In this document: positions 16,906 through 24,768 of the stretch, piece by piece
Layout: each line of letters begins with the position of its first letter
Numbering within the stretch: the first letter of the stretch is position 1
DNA from: Acidimicrobiaceae bacterium
GTDB lineage: Bacteria > Actinomycetota > Acidimicrobiia > Acidimicrobiales > Aldehydirespiratoraceae
DNA length: 64,000 nucleotides
Assembly (NCBI GenBank): GCA_009837445.1
Contig: VXTM01000015.1
Span: 55,276-119,275 of the forward strand
Direction: 5' to 3'
Program-made: the position numbers and the translations under genes
Notes under the pieces: generated by a model
What the model was told of the DNA's origin: nothing
The model's database searches: none
The model's input: the letters and a program-made list of their open reading frames with translations, nothing else

Positions 16906-18008
16906 CGCGGCTCGACGGTACGGTCGCCTGCTGGGGCTCCGGCTCTGGAGCCCTCGTCCAGCAATGCGGCTACCCGGTCCCGGTCCACCGTGCCCACGAC
17001 CCGTCCCTGGTCGTCGGCGACGCACAGCTCCTCGGGGCTGGCCAGCAGCCGGGGCAGCACGTCGTCGAGGACCGCACCGACGCCCACCGGTTCTCCCGCG
17101 GGCGTCTCGCCGTCGAGAGGCCGCATGACCGAGCCCACGGTCACGACCTTCGTCTTGGGCGCGTCCTCGGTGAACTCGCGCACATACTCGTCGGCGGGTG
17201 CCGACACGATCTGCTCGGGCGTGCCCACCTGCACGAACTCGCCGTCCTTCATGATGGCGATGCGGTCCCCGAGTTTGAGGGCCTCATGGAAGTCGTGGGT
17301 GATGAACACCAGCGTGCGGCGCATGCTGGCCTGCAGCGACAGCAGTTCGTCCTGCATGTCGCGGCGGATCAGCGGGTCCAGCGCCGAGAACGGCTCGTCG
17401 AAGAACAGGATCTCGGGCTCCACGCACAGCGCCCGGGCAAGTCCCACCCGCTGCTGCATCCCACCCGAGAGCTGTTGGGGGAAGTGGTCGGTCCAGTCCC
17501 GGAGACCGACCACCTCGAGCACTTGCAGGGCCCGCTCGTAGCGGTCCGCCTTGGTCGCCCCCTGGATCTCGAGGCCGAAAGCGACGTTGTCGATCACCTT
17601 CCGGTGCGGGAACAGCCCGAAGTGCTGGAACACCATCGACAAGCGGCTCCGCCTGAGTTCTCTCAGCCCCTCGTCGTCGAGGTCCCCGATGGGTGTGCCG
17701 TCGATCTCGACGGTCCCGCTGGTGGGCTCGATCAGGCGGGACAGGCAGCGGATCAGGGTCGACTTGCCGGAGCCGGACAGGCCCATGACAACGAAGATCT
17801 CGCCGCGCTCGACCGAGAAGGTCGCGTCCCGGACCGCGATCAGGCAGCCGGTGCGCTCCTGCACGACCTGGCGGCTGGCGCCTTCGTCGAGGAGGGCCAT
17901 GGCCGCGGCCAGGTCCTCGCCGAAGACCTTTGTGATCTCCGTGCACACGAGCGGCGCGGCCGCCTCGATGCCGGCCCGTACGGCCTCGTCACCCGCGGCA
18001 GCGACCAC
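16902..18008 (-). CDS. Glycine betaine/carnitine ABC transporter ATP-binding protein
   Basis: A 368-residue ATPase of the ProV/OpuAA group. It has the family's N-terminal extension (MALLDEGASRQVVQERTG), Walker A GLSGSGKST, the signature LSGGMQQR, Walker B ILFFDEP and the switch histidine in FITHDFHEAL. The C-terminal third (from VVTVGSVMRP) looks like a shortened CBS-type regulatory region. ProV homologues use such domains to sense ionic strength, so transport may be osmotically gated. GTG start; first gene of the importer operon, divergent from the binding protein. Confidence 0.92.
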   Translation of the reverse strand: MVAAAGDEAVRAGIEAAAPLVCTEITKVFGEDLAAAMALLDEGASRQVVQERTGCLIAVRDATFSVERGEIFVVMGLSGSGKSTLIRCLSRLIEPTSGTVEIDGTPIGDLDDEGLRELRRSRLSMVFQHFGLFPHRKVIDNVAFGLEIQGATKADRYERALQVLEVVGLRDWTDHFPQQLSGGMQQRVGLARALCVEPEILFFDEPFSALDPLIRRDMQDELLSLQASMRRTLVFITHDFHEALKLGDRIAIMKDGEFVQVGTPEQIVSAPADEYVREFTEDAPKTKVVTVGSVMRPLDGETPAGEPVGVGAVLDDVLPRLLASPEELCVADDQGRVVGTVDRDRVAALLDEGSRAGAPAGDRTVEPR

Positions 18009-18083
18009 GAGCGCATGTTAGGCGGTGGCCGTCCGCGCCGACGGCGAACGAAGCAAGTAATGCGGACTCCGGACACCGGGCTA

Positions 18084-18113
18084 TTGACTTGTGGCACCGC
18101 CCATGTGTAGACA
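18084..18113 (+). promoter_or_regulatory. Putative promoter of the betaine-binding protein gene
   Basis: TTGACT (18084-18089) is followed after 18 bp by TAGACA (18108-18113), with AT content above the local average. It lies about 70 bp before the start codon in the divergent transporter region. The -35 matches five of six consensus bases; the -10 is weak. Confidence 0.45.
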
Positions 18114-18180
18114 TTGGGCCTCGGAGTTGGTCGCGCGGCAGGGCGCGGCCCGGGACAAGACAACTGGGAGGGGACACCGG

Positions 18181-19110
18181 ATGAGGAAGTCTCTATGGAA
18201 GCTTGCCGCCGGAGTGGCCGTGCTCGGCCTGCTGGCGGGAGCCTGTAGCGGTAGCGACGACGGTGCGGAGGAGATCACCACCATCAAGCTCGTCGCCAAT
18301 CCGTGGAGCGGCTCCGCCGCCAACATCGAGGTGGCCAAGCAGCTGCTCGAGAACGAGCTGGGCTACACGGTCGAGGTCACCGACCTCGACGAGAACGCCC
18401 AGTGGTCGGCGATCAACACCGGCGAGCTTCACGCGTCGCTCGAGGTCTGGCCCTCGGGCCACGGTCAGAACCGGGTCGACTTCATCGACAACCCCGACGG
18501 CAACGTCGCCGATGCCGGCCTGCTCGGTCCCATCGGCCAGATCGGCTGGTACCTGCCCGGCTACATGATCGATCAGAACGCCGCGCTGGCCAACGCGGAG
18601 GGATTCACCGATCCGGCGCTGGCCGCCCTGTTCGCCACCGCAGAGACGGGCGAGGCCGGGCAGATCCTGCACGGCGACCCCAGCTGGGTGACCTTCGAGC
18701 AAGACATCATCGACGACTTCGGGTTGCACCTCGAGATCGTGTACGCCGGCTCCGAGGAGGCACTTCTGGCCGCGTTCGACGCGGCCTTCGCCCGCGAGGA
18801 GGCCGTGCTGTCGTACTTCTGGACACCTCACTCGGCGTTCAACACATTCGATCTCGTCGAGTTGGAGCTGCCGCCGGATCCCGACGGCAACAAGTACTAC
18901 CCGTCGGAGGATCTGTTCAAGATCGTCTGGTCCGGGCTAGAGGAGGGGGCGCCTAACGCGTGGGCCTTCCTGCACAACTTCAACTACACCACGGCCGACC
19001 AGGTGTCGATGCTGGCCGCCATCGATGGAGAGGGCAAGAGCGTCGAGGAGGCCGCGGCGGACTGGATCGCCGCCAACGAGGCCACCTGGAGCGCCTGGAT
19101 CCCGTCGTAG
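18181..19110 (+). CDS. Quaternary-amine-binding lipoprotein of the ABC importer (OpuAC/ProX-like)
   Basis: A 309-residue secreted lipoprotein. The basic N-terminus (MRKSLWKLAAG) and hydrophobic core end in the lipobox LLAGAC, followed by an acidic linker. The mature part fits the OpuAC substrate-binding family, starting IKLVANPWSGSAAN. It has several tryptophans and tyrosines (NPWSG, VWPSGHG, IGWYLPGY, SYFWTPHSAF) suited to an aromatic cage for a trimethylammonium group. GGAGGGG seven bases before ATG is a good ribosome site. Divergent from its ATPase and permease. Likely ligands are carnitine, betaine or choline; the catabolic genes nearby favour carnitine. Confidence 0.9.
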   Translation: MRKSLWKLAAGVAVLGLLAGACSGSDDGAEEITTIKLVANPWSGSAANIEVAKQLLENELGYTVEVTDLDENAQWSAINTGELHASLEVWPSGHGQNRVDFIDNPDGNVADAGLLGPIGQIGWYLPGYMIDQNAALANAEGFTDPALAALFATAETGEAGQILHGDPSWVTFEQDIIDDFGLHLEIVYAGSEEALLAAFDAAFAREEAVLSYFWTPHSAFNTFDLVELELPPDPDGNKYYPSEDLFKIVWSGLEEGAPNAWAFLHNFNYTTADQVSMLAAIDGEGKSVEEAAADWIAANEATWSAWIPS

Positions 19111-19130
19111 CAATAGGCCAAGCGAATAGC

Positions 19131-19154
19131 TGAGCCGGGGCTCGTCCCGGCTCA
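19131..19154. terminator. Hairpin downstream of the binding protein gene
   Basis: A perfect 9-bp stem (TGAGCCGGG with CCCGGCTCA) closes a 6-nt loop. It is the first of two adjacent hairpins between converging genes. There is no T tract on either side, so if it terminates transcription it does so as a GC-rich actinobacterial type. Confidence 0.55.
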
Positions 19155-19158
19155 AGGA

Positions 19159-19182
19159 GGGACCGGGGTGAGCCCCGGTCCC
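19159..19182. terminator. Second hairpin, probable bidirectional terminator
   Basis: A perfect 10-bp stem (GGGACCGGGG with CCCCGGTCCC) has a TGAG tetraloop and is followed only by TT. It sits between the stops of the binding protein and creatininase genes and could serve both strands. Confidence 0.65.
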
Positions 19183-19199
19183 TTCCGCGCTCGAGGGGT

Positions 19200-19985
19200 T
19201 CAGCCCCGCCCGAAGTCCCAGGCCGCGATCTCGGCCATCTGCTCGCCGAGCAGGGCCACCGCGGTCTCGAACAGCAGCTTGCCCTCGTCGGCGTTGGCTC
19301 CCGTCGGGTCGCCGATGTGGCCGTCGGGCCCGAAGTCGTTGGACAGCCAGCCGAAGGAGGCCAGACCGCCGAAGCGCACGTAGCGGTTGTCCGCCAGGCG
19401 CTCCGGCACGGCCCGCACAGCCCGCTCCAGATGCACCAGGTGGGGACGCAGGTGCATGAACACTGACGTCTCCCGGTGCCCACCGTGGATGCCCATTCCG
19501 AGTTCGGTGGTCTCGGGCGACTTGCCGCCGTGGTCGGGCGGAACGAACGGGTGCACGAGAAAGGTCATGAGCCCGGTCGCCAGCCGGATCTCGCGGCAGG
19601 CCACGTTCAGCAGGGCCGAGTTGCCGCCGTGGCCGTTGAGGAACACGAGGCGCTCGGCCCTGGTCTCGGCGACGCAGCGGCCGATGTCGCGCAGGACCGC
19701 CAGCAAGGTCTCCGCCGAAAGCCACAGGGTGCCGGGCGACCAGGCGTGCTCGTTCGACTTCGACACCGACAACGTGGGCAGCAGCCATAGGTCGGAGTCG
19801 TCGCCGTGCTCGGCGACGAGAGCGGCCGCCGTCTCGTGGGCGATCACATGGTCCACCGACAGCGGCAGGTGCGGGCCGTGCTGCTCCACCGCTCCGACCG
19901 GCTGCACGATCACCGACGACTCCGTGATGCGCTCCGCGATCTCGGGTCCGCTGAGATCCTCAAGGCGACGGCTCGGCTCGGTCAC
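19200..19985 (-). CDS. Creatininase-family metal amidohydrolase
   Basis: A 261-residue protein of the creatininase/creatinine amidohydrolase family. Metal ligands are visible: E34, H36 and D45 in QPVGAVEQHGPHLPLSVD, the LNGHGGNSA block, and the glutamate of GIHGGHRETSVF. The family includes creatininase, the mycofactocin peptidase MftE and formamide hydrolases, so the substrate is open. The region has other quaternary-amine and small nitrogen-compound genes, which would fit creatinine or a related amide. GTG at 19985 is chosen at the homology start; GGAG lies only three bases upstream. Confidence 0.88.
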   Translation of the reverse strand: MTEPSRRLEDLSGPEIAERITESSVIVQPVGAVEQHGPHLPLSVDHVIAHETAAALVAEHGDDSDLWLLPTLSVSKSNEHAWSPGTLWLSAETLLAVLRDIGRCVAETRAERLVFLNGHGGNSALLNVACREIRLATGLMTFLVHPFVPPDHGGKSPETTELGMGIHGGHRETSVFMHLRPHLVHLERAVRAVPERLADNRYVRFGGLASFGWLSNDFGPDGHIGDPTGANADEGKLLFETAVALLGEQMAEIAAWDFGRG

Positions 19986-20034
19986 GGGCTCCAAAGTAAC
20001 CGATGCCGCCACCGGTGGCCGGGTCGGCAGGCGG

Positions 20035-21540
20035 CTAACCGGGTTGCACGGGCGGCGGGTCGACGTCGACGGGACTCCAGAAGGAGACATCGGCGAGACC
20101 CAGCGCGGTGACCCCGCCGCTTCCTCCCACTTGCGCCACCGCCGACACCGCATAGTCGGCGGTCTGGGCGCCGAAGGCGATCGCGGTGCTGTCCGGCGAC
20201 CACAGGCGAGGCGCCTCGGTGTACTGATCGGCGAACTGCACGTAGTCCCTGAAGAAAGTCGCTGTGGGGGCGAATCGCGCCAGTTCGGACAGCTCGTTCC
20301 CGTCCCAGATGTACCAGGCCAGCCCGACGCTCTCGCGATCGTCGCTCGCGCTGGTTCCGATGAGCAGACGTTCGCCGTCCGGGCTCCACTCGAGCCACAG
20401 CCCGATCCGGTCGATGACGGTGCGGCGCTCGGCTGTGGCGAGGTCGACGATCTGCACCGAGCCGGCCCCGACCGAAGGCTCGGCCTGAGCCGGTTGTCCG
20501 GCTTCCAGCGCGGCCGCCTCGAGGCTCCCGCCGGCCGCGGCCGGCGGGAGCTCGGCCACCGAGATGGCGGCGCGGTCACCGGTGGGGTGGACTGCCATCA
20601 GCGTGAACGCGCCGGCGGGTCCGAGTTCGGTGATCTCGCCTGAGTCCGCGCTGCGGCGCAACAGCTGCGGGGTGGTAGTGGCACTCCTGTCTACGAGCGC
20701 TTCAGGCTCGGTGCCGATAGGGGCCTGTGCATAGGAGTCGACATAGAGGAAGTCCCCGGTTCCGGGCACCCACGCCGGCGCCTGGAAATCGAAGCCGACC
20801 GGGCCGAAGTCGTGGTGGCTGTCGGGTGAGTCGACGTCGTTGACCAGCAGCAGCCCGTGCCCGGCGTGCAGCAGCAGCCTGTCCCCGCCGGGTTCCCAGG
20901 CGACGAACAGGCTCTGGCTGATGAGTGACAGGCCCGAGGCGGGCGCGCCCGTGCCGTCCAGTATGTCGGCGGCCGTGCCGCCCGTCGGGCTCGGCCCCAG
21001 TGCGGCCAGGCGGGAGCCGTCGTAACTCCAGGTGTAGAAGAAGTAGGGACGGCTCGCCTTCGCGGTGGTCACGTCCCAGGTGGTGACGTCGACGACGATC
21101 ACCCACGCCTCGCCGCGGTTCGGATCGAGGAGCGTGGCCGCGAGCCGGCTCCCGTCCCGGGACCATGTGGGCTGGGTGACGACCTGGTCCGCGGCGACGG
21201 CGAACACCTCGCTGCCGTCGGACCTAAGGAACCGCAGGCCGGTCGGACCCGAGGCCGCGATCAGGCCGCGTCCGTCGACGGGATCGACACTGGGTCGGGC
21301 CGTTTCGGTGGCCGGCGCAGGAGCCGCGGCACTGGTCGTTCCACCGCCCGGGGCCAGGGCGGACTCCAAGTCGGCGTCGGTTGGGGCCGGGACCGACGTG
21401 CGTTCCGGGGGGCTGGCGCACGACGCCAGGACGAGCAGGGCGCAAAGGGCCGCTCGCGTGACGAGGCGTCGGCGCGAAGGCACGTTCGAGACCGTAGCCG
21501 GTGGTTGCGACCCCGGCCCCGTCTCGCAGCGCCGGCCCAT
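20035..21540 (-). CDS. Exported beta-propeller lipoprotein with TolB-like (PD40) repeats
   Basis: A protein of up to 501 residues with a basic N-terminus, hydrophobic core and lipobox VLASC, then an Ala/Pro/Thr-rich linker. The rest holds repeats with the WSxDGSRLAA pattern (PTWSRDGSRLAATL, YTWSYDGSRLAALG, LEWSPDGERLLIG, LWSPDSTAIAFG) that form blades of a six- or seven-bladed propeller. Such proteins bind other proteins or ligands at the cell surface; no enzyme motif is visible. The ATG at 21540 gives a long n-region; GTG at 21483 would give a more ordinary signal peptide. No partner gene is evident. Confidence 0.75.
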   Translation of the reverse strand: MGRRCETGPGSQPPATVSNVPSRRRLVTRAALCALLVLASCASPPERTSVPAPTDADLESALAPGGGTTSAAAPAPATETARPSVDPVDGRGLIAASGPTGLRFLRSDGSEVFAVAADQVVTQPTWSRDGSRLAATLLDPNRGEAWVIVVDVTTWDVTTAKASRPYFFYTWSYDGSRLAALGPSPTGGTAADILDGTGAPASGLSLISQSLFVAWEPGGDRLLLHAGHGLLLVNDVDSPDSHHDFGPVGFDFQAPAWVPGTGDFLYVDSYAQAPIGTEPEALVDRSATTTPQLLRRSADSGEITELGPAGAFTLMAVHPTGDRAAISVAELPPAAAGGSLEAAALEAGQPAQAEPSVGAGSVQIVDLATAERRTVIDRIGLWLEWSPDGERLLIGTSASDDRESVGLAWYIWDGNELSELARFAPTATFFRDYVQFADQYTEAPRLWSPDSTAIAFGAQTADYAVSAVAQVGGSGGVTALGLADVSFWSPVDVDPPPVQPG

Positions 21541-21562
21541 CAGGGCCCGACCGCGTGGCCCC

Positions 21563-22177
21563 TTAGAAGGGGCTCAGGCCCAGGCGGTTGCGAATCGAGA
21601 CCAGTTCGCCCAAGTGGTTGAAGCCGTGACCGACCGCGCTCCACTGCAAGAACCACGCCGTGGGTTTGCCCTCCCACATGGAATAGAGCCAATCGAAGCG
21701 GTCCGCCGGGGTGCCTATGGCCTCCAGGGCGGCGGACGTGTCGGGCTGCCGGTCCATCGGTGGCAGGCCGCGGTCCTCCAGCCACGCCGCGGTGGACTCC
21801 ATTACATCCAGCGTGTAACCGCCGACGGCCTCCGGGTCCAGCACATCGACCAGGTCGGCATCCTCGCCCTCGGCCAGGCCCCGCCAGAGGTCCTCGTCGA
21901 TGCCGAGGCGGTCGGTCCAGCTCTCGACCACCTCGCCGGAGCGCCGTACCACGCCGTTGACGGCCACGTCGTGGTGGCGGGCCAGGTGCCACAGCACGTA
22001 GACCGGCGCGATCCCCCCGCCGTCGGCCCGTTCGGTGCGCCGCTCCGGGGGGATCAGGCCGAGCACGCCGCCGTCGAGCTTGGCCCGCAGCGACCGCAGG
22101 TCTCCGATGATCCAGTCCCGCAGATCCACGCCAGGAACTCTAGGTCTCGCTTGTGCTGTAGGTCTGTGTCGGGTCAT
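21563..22177 (-). CDS. DinB-like metal-binding four-helix protein
   Basis: A 204-residue protein resembling the DinB/YfiT fold: VLWHLARHHDVAVNGVV near the N-terminus and WSAVGHGFNHLGELVSIRNRLGL at the C-terminus place histidines as expected for the three-His metal site. Actinobacterial members are often thiol-dependent transferases (mycothiol or bacillithiol type), but the substrate is unknown. The ATG overlaps the stop of the upstream flavin-barrel gene (ATGA), so the two are co-translated. A GTG further in is possible but less coupled. Confidence 0.75.
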   Translation of the reverse strand: MTRHRPTAQARPRVPGVDLRDWIIGDLRSLRAKLDGGVLGLIPPERRTERADGGGIAPVYVLWHLARHHDVAVNGVVRRSGEVVESWTDRLGIDEDLWRGLAEGEDADLVDVLDPEAVGGYTLDVMESTAAWLEDRGLPPMDRQPDTSAALEAIGTPADRFDWLYSMWEGKPTAWFLQWSAVGHGFNHLGELVSIRNRLGLSPF

Positions 22178-22659
22178 TGGATCCGGTGCGTGTCGCGCCC
22201 TGTGGCCGGTGTCCATGAGTCGATGAGCAGGCTGTCCCCCGACACCCGCACCAGGACGACCCTTGTGATCATGGCCACGAAGAGCGCCATGGTCGACGGA
22301 TCGTCGATCGGGTAGCGGTGTCCCGCCACGAACTCAGCCTGCTGGGCTGTGTCCGCGGGCTGAGCCATGCCGTCGATGCGAGCGTCGCCGTCGGGCAGTT
22401 GCTCGTCGTCGGGGGCGCTGTGGAGCGAGAAGCGGGGGTCGCGCCCGAGATCGGCGGCCTTGCGCGACTCCGGCCCCATGGCCAGCCACAGGTGTCCCGA
22501 CCTAATGGGCGCCTCCATGCCGGATGTTCGAGGCGAGCCGTCCGCCTTCAGCGTGGCCATGATCGCGTGGCGGTGGCTTCCCAGCCTCGCCATGATCAGT
22601 TGAGCCAGTTCCCCGTCGGCCTGCTCGAACTCCGCCCAGGTCGCTGCGTTGCCGGTCAT
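22174..22659 (-). CDS. Pyridoxamine 5'-phosphate oxidase-like FMN split-barrel protein
   Basis: A 161-residue protein with HRHAIMATLKADGSPRTSGM, WLAMGPESRKAADLGRDPRF and TRVVLVRVSGDSLLIDSW, the strand pattern of the split barrel that binds FMN or F420. Actinobacteria have many paralogues that reduce quinones or dyes or bind cofactors. Function is not assignable beyond the fold. First gene of a two-gene operon with the DinB-like protein, divergent from the flavodoxin-fold gene 43 bp away. Confidence 0.78.
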   Translation of the reverse strand: MTGNAATWAEFEQADGELAQLIMARLGSHRHAIMATLKADGSPRTSGMEAPIRSGHLWLAMGPESRKAADLGRDPRFSLHSAPDDEQLPDGDARIDGMAQPADTAQQAEFVAGHRYPIDDPSTMALFVAMITRVVLVRVSGDSLLIDSWTPATGRDTHRIQ

Positions 22660-22702
22660 CGTGGAGAATCTAGGCCGGAGACGGGTGGGGTACGCTCGGG
22701 CT

Positions 22703-23215
22703 GTGCGCTTTGTGGTGCTGCACGCTCACCCGCAGCCGGAGTGTCTCAACGTGGCACTCCGCGACCGGGTGGTGGAGACGTTGGAGCGAGCCGGCCACAC
22801 CGTCGAGCTCGTGCGGCTGACGCAGGGAGAGTGGATCGACGGCGTCAGCGTCGCGGGCGCCGAGGGTCTGGTGCTCGTCTACCCGACCTGGTGGGGCGGC
22901 CTGCCCGCGCCGATGCTCTCGTGGGTGCAGAGCGAGCTTGCGGCCTGGCTCGACGGCTCCGCCGATCGGGCAACGTCACCGCTGCGCACGGTGAGGCACC
23001 TCATAGCCGTCACCACTCACGGCTCTCCCATGTGGACGAACTGGCTTCAGGGTGAGCCTGGGCGCCAGTTGCTGCGACGTACGATCGCTCGCTTCTGCGC
23101 GCCCGGGACCAGGCTGCGCTGGGTGGCTCTTTACGGGTTGGACCAGCACAGCCCAGAGGGGATCACCGCCTTCGTGGAACGGGCGGGGTCCGAACTGGCC
23201 GCAGTCGGCGCCTGA
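22703..23215 (+). CDS. NAD(P)H quinone oxidoreductase-like flavodoxin-fold protein
   Basis: A 170-residue protein beginning VRFVVLHAHPQPECLN, the phosphate-binding loop of the NQO1/MdaB/KefF family (HxHPxxxS/N). It contains VLVYPTWWGGLPAPMLSWVQ, the family's flavin and subunit-contact motif. It should bind FMN or FAD and carry out two-electron reduction of quinones. GTG start directly upstream of the first strand. It stands alone between an oppositely oriented operon and the RidA-like gene. Confidence 0.85.
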   Translation: MRFVVLHAHPQPECLNVALRDRVVETLERAGHTVELVRLTQGEWIDGVSVAGAEGLVLVYPTWWGGLPAPMLSWVQSELAAWLDGSADRATSPLRTVRHLIAVTTHGSPMWTNWLQGEPGRQLLRRTIARFCAPGTRLRWVALYGLDQHSPEGITAFVERAGSELAAVGA

Positions 23216-23251
23216 TCGGGGTCGCTAAGCCGGCAGCCGCGGGCGACGCGG

Positions 23252-23638
23252 TCAGCGGGCCGCCACCACTGCGATCTCAACCTTCCAGGCGGGTTGGGCC
23301 AGCTCGGGCACCACCACCAGCGTCGAGGCGGCCAGATGGCCGCCCAGGAACTGGTCGCGTTCGGCCATCACCGCGCCGAGGTCCTGGCCCGGAACGACGT
23401 AGGTGGTCATCGAGACGATGTCGCTGGAGGACATGCCGGCCTCCGACAGTATGGCCGCGACGTTCTGCCAGACCGTGCTGGCCTGCTCACCCACATCGTC
23501 GGGGACCGACCCGTCGGACCGGGTGGGCAGCACCCCCGAGGTGTGCAGCCATTGCTGGGCGCCGTCGGTGGCGACGGCGTGGGCGTAGCGGGCTGCCGGC
23601 GGGGCGATGCCGGCTGGGCTGATCACTCGTGAAGTCAT
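23252..23638 (-). CDS. RidA/YjgF-family protein lacking the catalytic arginine
   Basis: A 128-residue protein of the Rid superfamily with [41 protein letters not shown] and a C-terminal [11 protein letters not shown]. In imine deaminases of the RidA group the segment before the last strands reads PARS(T/A), with the arginine binding the substrate carboxylate. Here it is [10 protein letters not shown], so that arginine is absent and ordinary RidA 2-aminoacrylate deaminase activity is unlikely. It probably belongs to one of the uncharacterised Rid subfamilies. Divergent from the F420 oxidoreductase gene. Confidence 0.85.
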   Translation of the reverse strand: MTSRVISPAGIAPPAARYAHAVATDGAQQWLHTSGVLPTRSDGSVPDDVGEQASTVWQNVAAILSEAGMSSSDIVSMTTYVVPGQDLGAVMAERDQFLGGHLAASTLVVVPELAQPAWKVEIAVVAAR

Positions 23639-23741
23639 CGCGGCGATGGTAGCCGCCCGTCCCGCGGCCATCGGCGGGTCGAGACGGGATCGGGGCGGCC
23701 CGCGTATGGAGGCTTGCCGGCGCCGTGACACACTCTCGCCC

Positions 23742-24767
23742 ATGGCACAGCGCATGGCTCTGTATTTTCAGGACAAGCACCCCATCGGCTACGAGATCGA
23801 GATGGCCCAGTACGCCGAGGAGCGGGGCTTCAGCGAGATCTGGCAGGCCGACACCCGGCTGGCCCGCGACTGCGTGGTGCTGATGAGCGCCCTGCTGGCG
23901 TCGACAGACCGGCTTCGCATCGCCAGCGGGGTGCTGCCCATCTACACCCGCAACCCGGCGGTGATCGCGGCCACATGGAGCACCATGCACGAGCTTGCCG
24001 GACCCGCGCCCGACGGCGGCAGCCGGGTGATGCTGGGGCTCGGCGCCTGGTGGGAGCCGATCGCCGGACGGGTCGGGGCCGGGCGGCGCAAGCCGCTCAC
24101 CGCCATGCGCGAGAACGTCGAGGCGATCAGGGCCCTGTTCACCATGGAAGAGGTCACCTACGAGGGCGAGTTCGTCCATCTCGACCGGGTCAGCCTCGAT
24201 GTGGCCTACGGCGACACCTCGCCCCGCGACATCCCCATCTACATCGGTGCCACCGGCCCGAAGATGCTGGAGCTGACCGGCGAGATCGCCGACGGGGCGA
24301 TGCTCAATTACGTGGTGCCGGTCGACTACATCCGCGACGCGGTCGCCCGTGTCTCCATCGGGGCCGCGAAGTCGGGGCGCACCATCGACGACATCGACCG
24401 GCCGGAGCTGCTGATCTGCTCGCTGTCCGAGGACGATCCTGATCTGGCCCTGCTGACCGGCAAGTCGCTGGTGGCGTACTACCTGGGCACCGAGCCCCAC
24501 ATCATGGCCGCCTCCGGCGCCGACCCCGAGCTGATTGACCGCGTCAAGGAGGTGGTCGGCTGGCCGGCCACCGAGGCCGACTACTACAAGGCGGCTCCCC
24601 TCATCGGCGACGACCTGGTGCGGGGCATCATGGCTGTCGGCTCCGCCTCGGAATGCCGCGACAAGGTGGCCGAGTTCATCGACGCCGGTGTCACCTGCCC
24701 CGTGCTCTACCCGCTGATGGACAACATGGAGCCGGTGATCGACGCCTTCGCCCACTGGTCGCCCTGA
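23742..24767 (+). CDS. F420-dependent LLM-class oxidoreductase
   Basis: A 341-residue TIM-barrel protein of the luciferase-like family. Markers are [79 protein letters not shown] and [20 protein letters not shown]. The pattern matches the methylenetetrahydromethanopterin reductase-like, F420-binding subgroup common in actinobacteria. Substrate unknown. ATG at 23742 was taken; a second ATG four codons later is equally placed. It ends two bases before the next amidohydrolase gene, so it probably opens a long operon toward the molybdenum hydroxylase genes. Confidence 0.88.
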   Translation: MAQRMALYFQDKHPIGYEIEMAQYAEERGFSEIWQADTRLARDCVVLMSALLASTDRLRIASGVLPIYTRNPAVIAATWSTMHELAGPAPDGGSRVMLGLGAWWEPIAGRVGAGRRKPLTAMRENVEAIRALFTMEEVTYEGEFVHLDRVSLDVAYGDTSPRDIPIYIGATGPKMLELTGEIADGAMLNYVVPVDYIRDAVARVSIGAAKSGRTIDDIDRPELLICSLSEDDPDLALLTGKSLVAYYLGTEPHIMAASGADPELIDRVKEVVGWPATEADYYKAAPLIGDDLVRGIMAVGSASECRDKVAEFIDAGVTCPVLYPLMDNMEPVIDAFAHWSP

Positions 24768-24768
24768 T

